This document shows, one piece after another, positions 9,401-18,235 of a stretch of DNA of 64,000 nucleotides. A program made the translations under genes and the position numbers. The DNA is taken from NCBI GenBank assembly GCA_017510075.1, contig JAFWNY010000018.1, positions 1 through 64,000 on the forward strand. The letters are read 5' to 3'. Every line of letters starts with the position of its first letter. Within the stretch, counting starts at the first letter, position 1. The DNA is from Candidatus Saccharimonadota bacterium. Its GTDB lineage: Bacteria > Patescibacteriota > Saccharimonadia > Saccharimonadales > Saccharimonadaceae. The notes beneath the pieces were generated by a model. The model saw only the letters and a program-made list of their open reading frames with translations. It was not told the origin of the DNA and searched no databases.

Positions 9401-10246
9401 TCCTTCAAGGGTCTTTAGCCGCTTCTGGATCTTCTTTTCCTTTTGGCCTTTTGCCTCTTCCTCTTGAACCTTTAGCTCCTCGATCAATTTCTCAAGATTG
9501 ATCTCATCAAGCATCTTCTTAATTGCCGACGCCCCCATCTCTACCGTAATCAACTCTTCATATTCTTCAGGCAAATTACGATACTCCACCTCCGAGATTA
9601 CGCCACCCTTCCTAAATGACTCCAGCATCCCTTTTCGCGAAACATAATCTGCCTCTAGATCTTGCAATTCTTTGGCCTGTTCATCTGCTAATGCTACTGC
9701 ATTTGCATTTTCTTCCTTCCCCGCCTTCTCGAATCGCAATTTAATCGCATCACGCGCAGCATTCGTCCTCTCCTCCAAAGCCTCTAATTCTTTTGCAATA
9801 TCATCGGTCTTAGCATCCGTAATTAGATACGTCGCAAAATACACCACTCGCTCAATATTCTTCACTGTCATATCCAGAAGCAACGATAAAGCCGAAGGCA
9901 CACCACGCATAAACCAAATATGTGCCACCGGTGCCGCAAGCGCAATGTGACCCATCCGCTCCCTACGCGTAATTGACTTAGTTACGAGATTGCCCTCTTT
10001 ATCTACCGCCTGTTCACGCGACCTCACACCTTTGAGCTTAGAATCATGTGGGTTAATATCTTTAGTTGGCCCAAAGATCCTTTCACAAAACAGCCCGTCA
10101 CGTTCCGGCTTCTGAGTACGATAATTGATCGTTTCTGGTTTAGTTACTTCTCCGTAGCTCCAGTTCAAGATATCGTCTCGACTTGCCACCGATAATCTAA
10201 TCGAATCGAAATCCGAAGCGCTGATAAAATTATCCATCCACGCCAT
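6413..10246 (-). CDS. rpoC: RNA polymerase subunit beta-prime, zinc ligands lost
   Basis: A 1277-residue beta-prime subunit starting at MAWMDNF, preceded by an AGAGGAG ribosome-binding site. The magnesium-binding catalytic loop NADYDGDQ is intact, as is the bridge-helix region with GEPGTQLTLDTKH. Two features depart from the family. In the N-terminal zinc-binding domain, between FCERIFGPTKD and RRERMGHI (residues ~60-92), the four-cysteine pattern is replaced by a cysteine-free stretch. The second zinc site is also gone: the usual DCGT reads EAED, and the CxxxxxxCxxC before the GVIAAQS helix (~900-940) has no cysteine. One base separates it from rpoB. Confidence 0.98.
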   Translation of the reverse strand: MAWMDNFISASDFDSIRLSVASRDDILNWSYGEVTKPETINYRTQKPERDGLFCERIFGPTKDINPHDSKLKGVRSREQAVDKEGNLVTKSITRRERMGHIALAAPVAHIWFMRGVPSALSLLLDMTVKNIERVVYFATYLITDAKTDDIAKELEALEERTNAARDAIKLRFEKAGKEENANAVALADEQAKELQDLEADYVSRKGMLESFRKGGVISEVEYRNLPEEYEELITVEMGASAIKKMLDEINLEKLIEELKVQEEEAKGQKEKKIQKRLKTLEGMQAAGIRPEDLMLTAIPVIPPDLRPMIALPGGRFATSDLNDLYRRVINRNNRLKKLLDLNAPEVICRNEMRMLQEAVDALIDNSAAHGTRGANATNGRRKLKSLSDLLKGKQGRFRQNLLGKRVDYSGRSVIVVGPELKLNECGLPKQMALELFKPFVISWLISNEHANNIRSASRLIETKETVVWDALDEVIKGKYVLLNRAPSLHRLSVQAFQPRLIDGKAIKLHPLVASGFNADYDGDQMAVHLPLSDAAQAEARELMSAKKNLLKPADGSPVLAIYQDVVLGAYYLTYDKPGTDTGEPKAFSSVYEAEMAYDQGVIALQTPIRVFAKKEIRNTTLGRVIFNEILPKDYPYDNSVQTKKHLSKVMADIFDLYGADVMTKTADDLKDLAFEYETVASISTAKDDYPTYDEIDDFIAEGDAKTALIQQQYNDGLVTDEERYKLTINNWRDIDKKISDFLASKLSEMDTDIAVMVNSGARGNISNIKLASAEIGIMVDINNNEIELPVKSSYKKGLNTLESFIATRGARQGQVSTALRTADSGYLTRRLVDVSQDVFTTDEEAEDPGFTVYRDETEVSGIEFSARIAGRYTAEPIPGYLEADELITKEMAEQIQDDANIESVKIQSILSTTAVDGIPRKSYGVDMATRSLVAAHEPVGVIAAQSLGEPGTQLTLDTKHGSGVAGSGAIARGLPRVEELLEARTPKGQAFITPIDGVVEVWEDGNHYVAQITPQSGSVERFEIGSRKPLVKDGESVKAGTTLVRKSGDSPAIKAPHDAIVELVKDAIILVAAASAPVRIEIPGDAELVVKSNDSVKAGDRLTTGSLNLQDLLKYKGVEATERYIMNDVLNVYAAQGHEISPKHLEILVRQMFSRVQINEPGDSSFVSGDITSKSAVTIANRELEAEGKEPATYTNLLLGITKVSIFSDSFLSAASFQDTTRVLINAAINGRVDRLKGLKENVIIGRKIPVGTGVAPLIDFEQPDSKIPTEADLENL

Positions 10247-10247
10247 A

Positions 10248-13200
10248 TTAGAACTCCTCTCCGAGGTCAACGGTACCATCATCCTCGTCTACCTCTGTTA
10301 TTTCAATACCTTCTTCCGCCATCATCGCCTCGGCTTCCGTTTCGTCGAGATCAAGAATCTGCGGCTCGGTTTCTTTTTTGTGCTGATCATAGATGGATTG
10401 ATCATCTTTATCTTTTTCAATTTCTTTGGACGTCTTTTCGATTACGTCGCCCGCGTCAGCTGATTCTCCGTGGTCAAGTAGATCTACCTTGAGCCCGAGA
10501 CCTTGCAATTCCTTCACTAACACGTTAAAGCCCTCCGGAAGCTTCGGCCCCTCAATCGGCTCATGTTTAATGATTGCTTCATATGCTTTCGCACGACCAT
10601 ATACGTCATCCGACTTGATCGTAAGCATCTCTTGCAAGGTAGTAGCAGCACCATAAGCTTCAAGGGCCCACACCTCCATCTCCCCGAAGCGCTGACCACC
10701 ATTCTGAGCTTTACCACCCAGCGGCTGCTGCGTCACCATCGTATAAGGGCCAGTCGAACGTGCATGAATCTTGTCTTCCACCATGTGGTGAAGCTTTAGC
10801 ATATGCATCACGCCCACCGAAGTGCGCTCATTAAACGGCTCGCCCGTCAGGCCATCATACAGCTGCACTCTACCATCACGAGCAAAACCCGCCTTCTCTA
10901 ACTCATCGCTGATCTTTTCATCTGGTACGCCGTTAAACGAAGGGGTCGCCACAGTATATCCAAGCGCCCTCGCCGCCATACCTAGATGCGTTTCAAAGAG
11001 CTGCCCGAGATTCATACGGCTCGGCACACCCATCGGTGAAAGCACAATATCAATCGGCGTTCCATCTTCCATAAACGGCATATCTTCTACTGGCAACACT
11101 CTTGATACCACACCCTTGTTACCGTGGCGTCCAGCCAGCTTATCGCCTACGCCAATTTTCCTCATTTCGGCCACGAAAATCTTAATTTGCATAATCACGC
11201 CAGCTTTCAGCTCATGGCCCTGCTCACGAGTATAAACCCGCACATCTACAACTTTACCAGTAGTTGCGCCATTCATTCTCACTGAAGTGTCACGCACGTC
11301 TTTTGCCTTTTCGCCAAAGATAGCTCGGAGTAATCTTTCTTCCGATGACAATTCCTGCTCACCTTTAGGCGTAATCTTACCCACCAGAATGTCACCATTT
11401 GACACCTCTGAACCTACAGCAACAATGCCGTCCTCACCGAGATGCCTAAGAGCATGTTCTGACACATTTGGAATATCACGCGTTACTTGCTCCGGCCCCA
11501 GCTTAGTCTCGCGCACTTCCACATCAAAATCCTTGATATTGATCGACGTAAGCGTATCGTCCTCGACCAATTTATTCGAGATCACAATCGCGTCATCCAT
11601 GTTGTAGCCACGCCAAGGCATAAATGCCACCAAAAGATCACGCCCAAGCGCCAATTCGCCATTGTTAATGGATGCACCTTCAATCAAAGTGTCGCCCTTC
11701 TTAACTTTCTGTCCTCTTGCCACGACGCATCTTTGATTATAGCAACGGTCATCATTAGTCTTCTCAAAATGTTGCAATTTATACTCACGGTCACCACCCT
11801 TTTCGTAAGTCACAATCACGCTCTCGCCGTCTGCTTTTTTCACCACGCCAGCACCCGATGCCATAATTAGCTGTGAAGTGTTTTTGGCGACTTCACGCTC
11901 AATACCCGTACCCACAATCGGATTGTCCTGCTTGAGTAGCGGCACTGCTTGCTTCTGCATAGCGCAGGCCATTAACGAGCGGTCAACGCGGTTTTTCTCG
12001 ACAAATGGGATCAAGCTCGCCGACACACCGAGAATCTCCTTATGTGCCGCATCAATATGCGTCACCCTCGAAGCCTCCACTTGCGAGGGCGTACCATGCA
12101 CCCTAGCCGATACCCAGTCCTCTACGAATTTGCCATTTTTGTCCAGTTTTACCGAAGCGTCAGCGATAATCATGTCGTTTTCCGTATCTGCGTCCATGTA
12201 CACAACTTCATTAGTCACTTTACCATTCTTCACCACTAGATAAGGCGCTTCTATAAACCCATATTCGTTAATCCTAGCATAAGTCGCAAAGTTAAGCACC
12301 AACCCCACGTTGCCGCCTTCTGGAGTCTCCACCGTACAAATCCTACCATAATGCGTCGGGTGCGCATCCCGCACATCAAATCCTGCACGTTCACGAGTCA
12401 AACCGCCAGGCCCCATACTAGACAGGCGCCTCTTATGTGCCAATTCCGAAAACGGATTAACCTCGTCCATCAGCTGTGAAAGTTGTGAGGTAGCAAAGAA
12501 TTCCTTTACAGCTGCGACAACCGGTCGCGAGTTCAAAAGTTGCGAAGGCGTTACTTCATCAGTATTCGCCATTGACATCCTGTCAAGGATATTGCGCTGC
12601 AAGCGAAGCATACCGAGTCGGAATTGACGTTGCACCAATTCGCCCACCAATTTCACTCGGCGATTCGACAACGAATCGATATCATCAGGCGCCTCTTGCG
12701 TATTATTTAGTCTAATGATTTCTGCCACAATCGCCACCACATCCTTCATCTGCAATGTACGATATTCAGGCTTATTTGGCGTATCAAACCCGAGCCGACG
12801 GTTCATCTTAAACCGTCCCACATTCGAATAATCATACCGCTTCGGGTCAAAGAACATCCTCTCAATCATTGATTTTGCATTCTCTACCGTCGCAAGATCA
12901 CCCGGACGCAACCTTCGGTACACCTCGAGAAGCGCCTCACCTTGGCTCGATGTCGTATCCTTATCTAAAGTTATCTCGATATATTTTTTCTCGCCAGTGT
13001 CAACATCCTTAAATGTATCCACAATCTCTGATTTATTCATACCAAGAGCCCTCAGGAATGTCGTCACCGGAATCTTCCTTCGGCGGTCAATCTTCACGTT
13101 GATCGAACCATTCGCCGCCGTCTCAAACTCCAGCCACGCCCCACGACCAGGAATTACCTTGGCGCCATAGTAACGCTTCAGGCCAATAGTCTCTGCGCTA

Positions 13201-13628
13201 AAGAATACCCCGGCTGAACGAATCAACTGCGATACAATCACGCGCTCAGTACCATTGATGATAAACGTCGCCCGCTCAGTCATCCACGGATAGTCACCAA
13301 AATAGATGTCCTGTTCCTGTTTCTGACCTGTCACTTTATTCTCGAGCTCCACTAGCACATGTAGTGGTGCCTCATACGTTGCAAGATTATATTTTGCCTC
13401 TTGCTCCGTCTCTTTTGGATCTTTAAAATAATAATCCTTAAACCGAAGTGATAGTTTATTGCCAGTGTAATCATCGATCGGATTCAACTCAGCAAAAACC
13501 TCCCTCAGTCCATTTTTGACAAAGTCTTCCCACGAATCTTTCTGGTGTGCCGTTAGATCCGGAATCGGAAGTGCTTGGTCTCCTTCGGTGAAGAACAATC
13601 TTTCACCTGACTTTGGTTTTGTAGCCAT
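10248..13628 (-). CDS. rpoB: RNA polymerase subunit beta
   Basis: A 1126-residue beta subunit. The rifampicin pocket is conserved (SQLSQLMDEVNPF, HKRRLSSMGPGGLTRERAGF), as are GDKLAGRHGNKGVVS and the C-terminal clamp contact GGKAQNGGQRFGEMEVWALEAYGA. It lacks the large lineage insertions of proteobacterial RpoB and ends in a short acidic tail. It forms an operon with rpoC, driven by a strong promoter ~140 bp upstream. rplJ, rplL and other usual upstream genes are absent here. Confidence 0.98.
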   Translation of the reverse strand: MATKPKSGERLFFTEGDQALPIPDLTAHQKDSWEDFVKNGLREVFAELNPIDDYTGNKLSLRFKDYYFKDPKETEQEAKYNLATYEAPLHVLVELENKVTGQKQEQDIYFGDYPWMTERATFIINGTERVIVSQLIRSAGVFFSAETIGLKRYYGAKVIPGRGAWLEFETAANGSINVKIDRRRKIPVTTFLRALGMNKSEIVDTFKDVDTGEKKYIEITLDKDTTSSQGEALLEVYRRLRPGDLATVENAKSMIERMFFDPKRYDYSNVGRFKMNRRLGFDTPNKPEYRTLQMKDVVAIVAEIIRLNNTQEAPDDIDSLSNRRVKLVGELVQRQFRLGMLRLQRNILDRMSMANTDEVTPSQLLNSRPVVAAVKEFFATSQLSQLMDEVNPFSELAHKRRLSSMGPGGLTRERAGFDVRDAHPTHYGRICTVETPEGGNVGLVLNFATYARINEYGFIEAPYLVVKNGKVTNEVVYMDADTENDMIIADASVKLDKNGKFVEDWVSARVHGTPSQVEASRVTHIDAAHKEILGVSASLIPFVEKNRVDRSLMACAMQKQAVPLLKQDNPIVGTGIEREVAKNTSQLIMASGAGVVKKADGESVIVTYEKGGDREYKLQHFEKTNDDRCYNQRCVVARGQKVKKGDTLIEGASINNGELALGRDLLVAFMPWRGYNMDDAIVISNKLVEDDTLTSINIKDFDVEVRETKLGPEQVTRDIPNVSEHALRHLGEDGIVAVGSEVSNGDILVGKITPKGEQELSSEERLLRAIFGEKAKDVRDTSVRMNGATTGKVVDVRVYTREQGHELKAGVIMQIKIFVAEMRKIGVGDKLAGRHGNKGVVSRVLPVEDMPFMEDGTPIDIVLSPMGVPSRMNLGQLFETHLGMAARALGYTVATPSFNGVPDEKISDELEKAGFARDGRVQLYDGLTGEPFNERTSVGVMHMLKLHHMVEDKIHARSTGPYTMVTQQPLGGKAQNGGQRFGEMEVWALEAYGAATTLQEMLTIKSDDVYGRAKAYEAIIKHEPIEGPKLPEGFNVLVKELQGLGLKVDLLDHGESADAGDVIEKTSKEIEKDKDDQSIYDQHKKETEPQILDLDETEAEAMMAEEGIEITEVDEDDGTVDLGEEF

Positions 13629-13767
13629 TCTACCTCTTTTTATTAGTGTTATTAATCTTTTTTGATGGCATCACGCCATCTCAGCGCCGAAGATTACTGC
13701 CCTATTTTCTCCCTAGCCTCGCTACTTCCAGAGATGCACAAAAACAGGACACACTACTTCTTACTAC
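13629..13767 (-). other. rpoB 5' leader
   Basis: A leader of ~130 nt. It contains a small stem-loop (GATGGC facing GCCATC, ~13662-13679) and an AGAGGTAG ribosome-binding region just before the rpoB ATG. No known riboswitch was recognised. Confidence 0.4.
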
Positions 13768-13796
13768 ATTATAGCGCATGATTTACATTTTTTCAA
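13768..13796 (-). promoter_or_regulatory. Promoter of rpoBC
   Basis: TTGAAA and TATAAT with 17 bp between them and a GCGC context before the -10. A strong housekeeping promoter. Confidence 0.85.
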
Positions 13797-13808
13797 GCGT
13801 TTTTCACC

Positions 13809-13845
13809 AAAAAATCCCCATTCTCAACGAATACAGGGATTTTTT
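13809..13845 (-). terminator. Terminator between khpA region and rpoB
   Basis: AAAAAATCCC pairs with GGGATTTTTT, with an inner ATTC/GAAT pair. A- and T-rich arms on both sides make it work in either direction. It isolates the rpoB promoter from upstream transcription. Confidence 0.7.
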
Positions 13846-13971
13846 AGACATAGATAAGCTCTCAACACTAATCTTTTATCTTGTAAGCAAACTCGCAGTT
13901 AGTTAGCTTATGTTTAATTATACTCGCATAGATTCAATTGTCAACACCAAAATTGCACTTTTTTGCAAAAA

Positions 13972-14093
13972 TCTCCAAAAATTCTTAACAAAAATTCTTA
14001 ACAAAAATCCGCCAGATTGGTATTTTCTCCGAGTGAAGCGCGTCTATTGGACAAGCGAACGAGGAAAAATGCCGAGATGGCGGATTTGGCAAT
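13972..14093 (-). other. Long imperfect hairpin and tandem repeat downstream of khpA
   Basis: Immediately after the khpA stop an ~85-nt region can fold on itself. AAATCCGCCA (about 14005) pairs with TGGCGGATTT (about 14081), followed inward by GGTATTTT against AAAAATGCC. On the minus strand it is followed by T-rich DNA with two tandem copies of ATTTTTGTTAAGA. It may be a large terminator or a small RNA. No known RNA family was recognised. Confidence 0.45.
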
Positions 14094-14096
14094 AAT

Positions 14097-14528
14097 TTAT
14101 ATGTCGAGATCGTCGAGATCCGCTAGCTCCGCCCGTGTCTTCTCGGCGAGTTCCGAAGCCTCCTCTGCCTCTTCAGTGTCATCAGTATCTTCCTCAGTGT
14201 TCTCATCTAACACTTCCTCAGTAGCCTCTACCGTCTCTTCCTCACGCGGTTCACTTCGCCGCGAAATCAACTCACCATCCTCATCAGTATTCACAATCTT
14301 CAAATTATACCGCGCATCCTGCTTCGTACCAAGCGCCCGAAGTAGCACTCGAATCGCCTGTGCCGTCACTCCACGCTTACCAATCACCCGCCCCACATCA
14401 TCTGGATCCACCGTCAAAGTCAATAACACGCCTTTTTCATCAATCTTCCGCTCCACCTCTACCTTATCAGGATTATTCACTAGGGTTTTTACGATATATT
14501 CTACGAATTGTTGGTCAATAGTCGCCAT
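14097..14528 (-). CDS. khpA: KH-domain RNA-binding protein KhpA
   Basis: A 143-residue protein. Residues ~1-80 form a single type II KH domain with the RNA-binding GKRG loop (VGRVIGKRGVTAQAIRVLLRA). The remaining ~60 residues are an acidic, Glu/Asp-rich tail. KhpA proteins are small RNA chaperones that affect cell size and division in Gram-positives, and are typically encoded beside rpsP as here. A terminator and a separate promoter lie between the two genes, so khpA can be expressed alone. Confidence 0.88.
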   Translation of the reverse strand: MATIDQQFVEYIVKTLVNNPDKVEVERKIDEKGVLLTLTVDPDDVGRVIGKRGVTAQAIRVLLRALGTKQDARYNLKIVNTDEDGELISRRSEPREEETVEATEEVLDENTEEDTDDTEEAEEASELAEKTRAELADLDDLDI

Positions 14529-14558
14529 ATTTTCTCCATTTAGTTATTATTTTCTACC

Positions 14559-14570
14559 ATTATAACACAA
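14559..14570 (-). promoter_or_regulatory. Promoter of khpA
   Basis: TATAAT preceded directly by TTTTTGTGT. The T-run is the tail of the rpsP terminator, so terminator and promoter share bases. No clear -35. Confidence 0.6.
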
Positions 14571-14596
14571 AAACAGCCCCGCGAAAGGGCTATTTT
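14569..14596 (-). terminator. Terminator after rpsP
   Basis: AGCCC and GGGCT stem with a GCGAAA-containing loop, extended by A/T pairs and followed on the minus strand by TTTTTGTG. Confidence 0.75.
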
Positions 14597-14617
14597 TGTG
14601 AAACATACTGGCAAAAT

Positions 14618-15001
14618 CTACTCTGCCGGAGTCTCAGTCGCAGCCTCCGTAGCCCCTGCCGGAGCTTCTTCTGCTGGAGTTTCTTCCTTCGGCTGGTTCT
14701 TGCGCAATTTGTCAGCATGCTTCGCCACCGCTTTCTTTGCCGCCGGCTCCTTATACCACTTCGGTAACTTCACCCCGTTCTTCTTCAGGATGAAAGCCAC
14801 CCGGCTCGACGGCTGCGCCCCATTACTCAAATATTTCTCCACCTTTTCTCTATCGAGGGTCAAAGCCTTCGTTGCAGGGTTATAGTTGCCGACCTCCGCC
14901 ACGACGCGACCCGACAATGGGTGGCGCTGTGATTCTTGGACGACTATCCGGTACGTAGGGTAATGCGTCCGGCCATTACGTTGCATTCGAATCGCAAGCA
15001 T
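14618..15001 (-). CDS. rpsP: Small ribosomal subunit protein bS16
   Basis: A 127-residue S16. Residues 1-80 are the conserved body (MLAIRMQRNGRTHYPTYRIV; TLDREKVEKYLSNGAQPS). The remainder is a Lys- then Ala/Pro/Glu-rich extension, long for the family (~80-90 is normal). It has its own promoter and terminator and precedes khpA. Confidence 0.96.
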   Translation of the reverse strand: MLAIRMQRNGRTHYPTYRIVVQESQRHPLSGRVVAEVGNYNPATKALTLDREKVEKYLSNGAQPSSRVAFILKKNGVKLPKWYKEPAAKKAVAKHADKLRKNQPKEETPAEEAPAGATEAATETPAE

Positions 15002-15028
15002 ATTTTCTCCTTAAATTATATTTACCCC

Positions 15029-15057
15029 ATTCTACCACAAAATATCAATTTTGCCAA
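15029..15057 (-). promoter_or_regulatory. Promoter of rpsP
   Basis: TTGGCA and TAGAAT with 17 bp spacing and a TTTTGTGG extended context. It begins right at the end of the upstream FemAB-type gene. Confidence 0.7.
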
Positions 15058-15059
15058 CC

Positions 15060-16076
15060 CTACACGTGCCGCTTTTTCTTGCGCGCCGTCTCCACCAGCT
15101 TCGTAATCTGATATTTCGCTGGCTTCAAAACCATATCATGCGCCGGCGTGTATCTCAATTCCTCGCACCCAAACGACCGTTTAAACTCACTCACCCCATA
15201 GAACCGATGCTCCGTCTCCTCTCGCCCCACAATCCCCCACAGATTATACCGTATGCACCCCCGCTTCCTCGCCTCATCCATCGCCTGCATATGCAGTAGC
15301 GGCGCCGCCGAATACTTCGTACCGAGCTGAGATGACACCCCATAGTGATAGCTTGCCTCAGCCCCATAAAAAATCATAAAATTCTGCGCCAACACCTCCC
15401 CATCTTTTCGCGCCGTATAAATCAGCACTTCACCCCCCTCCCGAAAAGCCTCAAACTGTTTTCTCAGAAACTCCCCCGAGAACGCCACATACTGTTGCCT
15501 CTCCGCATGCAACTTCTCCAATCGGCAAAACTCCTTAATCGCCGCCTCATCCGCCGTCGCCGTCACCTCTATATCCAATTTCTCCGCCTTCCGTAACTTC
15601 CGCCGAAATCCCTGCGACGCCCCCGCCAAAATCTCCTCCCGCGACCACCTCAGGTCCAAAATCCCCGCATACTCTACCGATAGATACATCGGTGCCCGCT
15701 TCAACCCCTGTTTTGACAAAATCCGCAAAATATTTTCCGACATTACCTCCTGCGGCCGCACCCGCACAAACACACAGCTATACTTCTCTCCTTGCTCCCT
15801 GATATCAGAAAACACCTCAGAGACGATTTCCTCATCCGCAAAATCAATCAACGGCCCACCCGCAATCGCCAGATACGTCCCCCGTTTCGCCGTCTCTACC
15901 ACCCCCGCATACGCCCCCACAATCTCCTTACCCCTGTAAACTAGCCGCCGCACCACCTTTTTCCCTCTCGCCTTATGAAATTCATAAAAATCCCACGATT
16001 GCAAGAAGTTCGCCGCTTCTAACCCCGCCACAAATCCGTCCCATACACCCCTGTCATCACCATCTGTAATTTTCAT
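15060..16076 (-). CDS. FemAB-type peptidyltransferase, second copy
   Basis: A 338-residue GNAT-fold FemAB/FemX family protein. Family members transfer amino acids from aminoacyl-tRNA to the stem peptide of peptidoglycan precursors and build interpeptide bridges. Visible hallmarks are ANFLQSWDFYEFHKARGKKVVRR at the start, IAGGPLIDFADEE, RVRPQ, and the C-terminal YNLWGIVGREETEHRFYGVSEFKRSFGCEE block. It overlaps the first copy by 4 bases (ATGA). Its amino-acid specificity cannot be read from sequence. Confidence 0.9.
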   Translation of the reverse strand: MKITDGDDRGVWDGFVAGLEAANFLQSWDFYEFHKARGKKVVRRLVYRGKEIVGAYAGVVETAKRGTYLAIAGGPLIDFADEEIVSEVFSDIREQGEKYSCVFVRVRPQEVMSENILRILSKQGLKRAPMYLSVEYAGILDLRWSREEILAGASQGFRRKLRKAEKLDIEVTATADEAAIKEFCRLEKLHAERQQYVAFSGEFLRKQFEAFREGGEVLIYTARKDGEVLAQNFMIFYGAEASYHYGVSSQLGTKYSAAPLLHMQAMDEARKRGCIRYNLWGIVGREETEHRFYGVSEFKRSFGCEELRYTPAHDMVLKPAKYQITKLVETARKKKRHV

Positions 16077-17107
16077 AAATGCCTCCGTTTCTTTCTGGCC
16101 TTTTCCACCACCAGATCTTTCAAATACCCCACTTTCGAAATCACCAGATCATGCGCCGGCACATATTCCACCACCTCGCCCCCAAACCCCGTCTTAAACG
16201 TCGTCACCCCTGCATAGCGATGCTCCGTCTGCCCCGCTGGCGCAATCCCCCACAGGTTAAACCGCTCATACCCCTCTGTCTTCAAATCCCGCATTACCCG
16301 CCACAGCAACGCATACGCCCCTGGCAATTTCCGATTCAACTCCGTCGACGCCGCCTCATAATAATCCCCCTCGCGCCCATTCTTGATAATCAAGCCATAC
16401 GCCACCGGCTTTTTCGCCTTGTTCGTCGGAGTTTCGCTAGGCGCTTCCTTCGCAGCATTATCACTCTCCTCCACCCCTGTTTTCGCCACATAAATCTCCG
16501 CCGCCGCACCGAAGGCCTCTCTCTCCGCTAGCAAAGTCTTCAAAGATGGCGGAATAAACCCTTGTCTCTGCGCCGTTTCCGCCTGCACTGCATGAAATTC
16601 CCTAAAAATCTCCTCCGAATTAGACTTCTCCACCATAATTCCTAGCTTATCCGCCCGCCGCACCTCATATCTAGTCTGTCGCCGCATTTTTGCCAACAGC
16701 TCTTCCTCAGTTAGACTCAAATCAATCATCACCGTATGCTCTGCCGCCAGGTGCATCGGTGACTTCTTCAACCCCAAATCCGCCATTTTTTGCAAATTTT
16801 CCTTATTCGCTAAGAGTTGCGGCCGCACCCGCACAAATACACACTTCTCACGCTTTGCTACCTCTGTAATCCGCTGGAATACCTCTCGCGCCAATTCAGC
16901 ATCGTCCCAGTCAATCAACGGTCCACACGGAATTTCCAGATACCGCCCCCGTTTCGCGTCCCGCACGATCATCTGCGCCCACCCCTTACCGCCAAAATCC
17001 TCGCATGCCACCTTCTCCCCCATTAACTCATTCATCTTCCCATACTCTGGAGATTGCAAGAAATTCGCCTCTGGGAACCGCTTCAACACTTCACACCACT
17101 TGATCAT
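16073..17107 (-). CDS. FemAB-type peptidyltransferase, first copy
   Basis: A 344-residue paralogue of the next gene, with the same landmarks: ANFLQSPEYGKMNELMG, IPCGPLIDWDDAE, RVRPQ, and RFNLWGIAPAGQTEHRYAGVTTFKTGFGGE. A ~25-residue hydrophilic insertion (around 220-245) is absent from the other copy. Two tandem FemAB enzymes commonly add successive residues of a cross-bridge, as FemA and FemB do in staphylococci. It overlaps the DegT-type gene upstream and its twin downstream by ATGA. Confidence 0.9.
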   Translation of the reverse strand: MIKWCEVLKRFPEANFLQSPEYGKMNELMGEKVACEDFGGKGWAQMIVRDAKRGRYLEIPCGPLIDWDDAELAREVFQRITEVAKREKCVFVRVRPQLLANKENLQKMADLGLKKSPMHLAAEHTVMIDLSLTEEELLAKMRRQTRYEVRRADKLGIMVEKSNSEEIFREFHAVQAETAQRQGFIPPSLKTLLAEREAFGAAAEIYVAKTGVEESDNAAKEAPSETPTNKAKKPVAYGLIIKNGREGDYYEAASTELNRKLPGAYALLWRVMRDLKTEGYERFNLWGIAPAGQTEHRYAGVTTFKTGFGGEVVEYVPAHDLVISKVGYLKDLVVEKARKKRRHL

Positions 17108-18222
17108 TCCGCCTCCTTGTACTCCTTAATTATCCTCCGCACTTCCGCCAACTCCTTCTCTGTATAATAATTCGGTAAATTCACGATATGCTCCGACACC
17201 CACACCGCCTCTGGGCATTCCTTCTCTGGGAAATGCACCTTTTTGTAATATCGCTCCGGCGAAACCGGCTTCTCATACCAAAACCCACCAAAATAATATC
17301 CCGCACTAGCCAACTTCCGCAGTACCTCACCTCTATCCCGCACCAAATAGAACTCTCTTAAAGGCCGCTTCGCCAATTTCCCCCGCTTTTTCAACTGCAC
17401 CAAAGCCATCTTCGCCTGAAAATCCCCTAGCGGCACTTTTTTATAATCCACCTCCCCTTCTGCCGACCTCCTCACCAACCCCGTCTTCAGCATCAGCCGC
17501 ATAAACACCCCAGAGAGATGCACATACGATAGCCCCCGATAAATATACCCAATCGTCGGATAAATCCGCGCCCGAAACTCTGCCTTGTCATCTGGCTCTC
17601 CGCAAGGCTCACTCATCAAGGGCATTTTAGGATCACGAAACACCACCGCTCCGCCCCCACACACATCAATCGACTTCTCCTTACCAAACGAAAAAGCCAC
17701 CGCCGCCCCCACCATGCCAGCCTCCCGCCCATCTGCATAAAACCGCCCCGCACAGTGCGCCAAATCCTCGATCAACACCAGCTTATGTTTCCGGCAAAAC
17801 TTCTCCACCGCCTCAATATCTACCATATTCCCCAGCGTATTCTGCACAATCACCGCCCTAGTCTGCGGCGTCAGCACTTTTTCCAAGCTCTCAATCGTAA
17901 AATTCAGCGTCCCCCTATCTATATCCGCATAAGCCGGTATAAATCCCGCCGCTTTCACCCCTTGCACCACCGCCCGGCAAGTAAACCCATTGATAATCAC
18001 CTCGCCCCCATCCCCCCAAACGCACTCCCGATAATTCGCCAGTATCGCCGCAATCGCCGACCGCCCATTTATCAGAGGTATCGCCTGCCTACCCCCATAT
18101 TCCTTCACCAAATACTCTTGCAAAGCCACATAATCCTCATGATGCCCCTTACCTTTTCGCATCATCACCCGCCACTTTTTGGAAAACCCCGCCGCCGTAC
18201 CCAGGAAATAATGTCTCTTCAC
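17104..18222 (-). CDS. DegT/DnrJ/EryC1-type PLP-dependent enzyme
   Basis: A 372-residue fold-type I PLP enzyme. The cofactor-contacting LIEDLAHCAG motif (~150) and the likely Schiff-base lysine in SFGKEKSIDVCGGG (~185) are both visible. The family makes amino sugars or other amino-transferred envelope precursors. The GTG start follows a GGAGG site at good spacing. It lies between the alpha/beta hydrolase gene and two FemAB genes in a coupled operon, so a role in supplying or modifying an envelope building block is likely. The substrate is unknown. Confidence 0.85.
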   Translation of the reverse strand: MKRHYFLGTAAGFSKKWRVMMRKGKGHHEDYVALQEYLVKEYGGRQAIPLINGRSAIAAILANYRECVWGDGGEVIINGFTCRAVVQGVKAAGFIPAYADIDRGTLNFTIESLEKVLTPQTRAVIVQNTLGNMVDIEAVEKFCRKHKLVLIEDLAHCAGRFYADGREAGMVGAAVAFSFGKEKSIDVCGGGAVVFRDPKMPLMSEPCGEPDDKAEFRARIYPTIGYIYRGLSYVHLSGVFMRLMLKTGLVRRSAEGEVDYKKVPLGDFQAKMALVQLKKRGKLAKRPLREFYLVRDRGEVLRKLASAGYYFGGFWYEKPVSPERYYKKVHFPEKECPEAVWVSEHIVNLPNYYTEKELAEVRRIIKEYKEAE

Positions 18223-18235
18223 CGCACCGCCCTCC

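Noticed and set aside
13662-13679. Hairpin in the rpoB leader as a terminator
   Set aside because: It is followed by A-rich, not T-rich, sequence in the direction of transcription.
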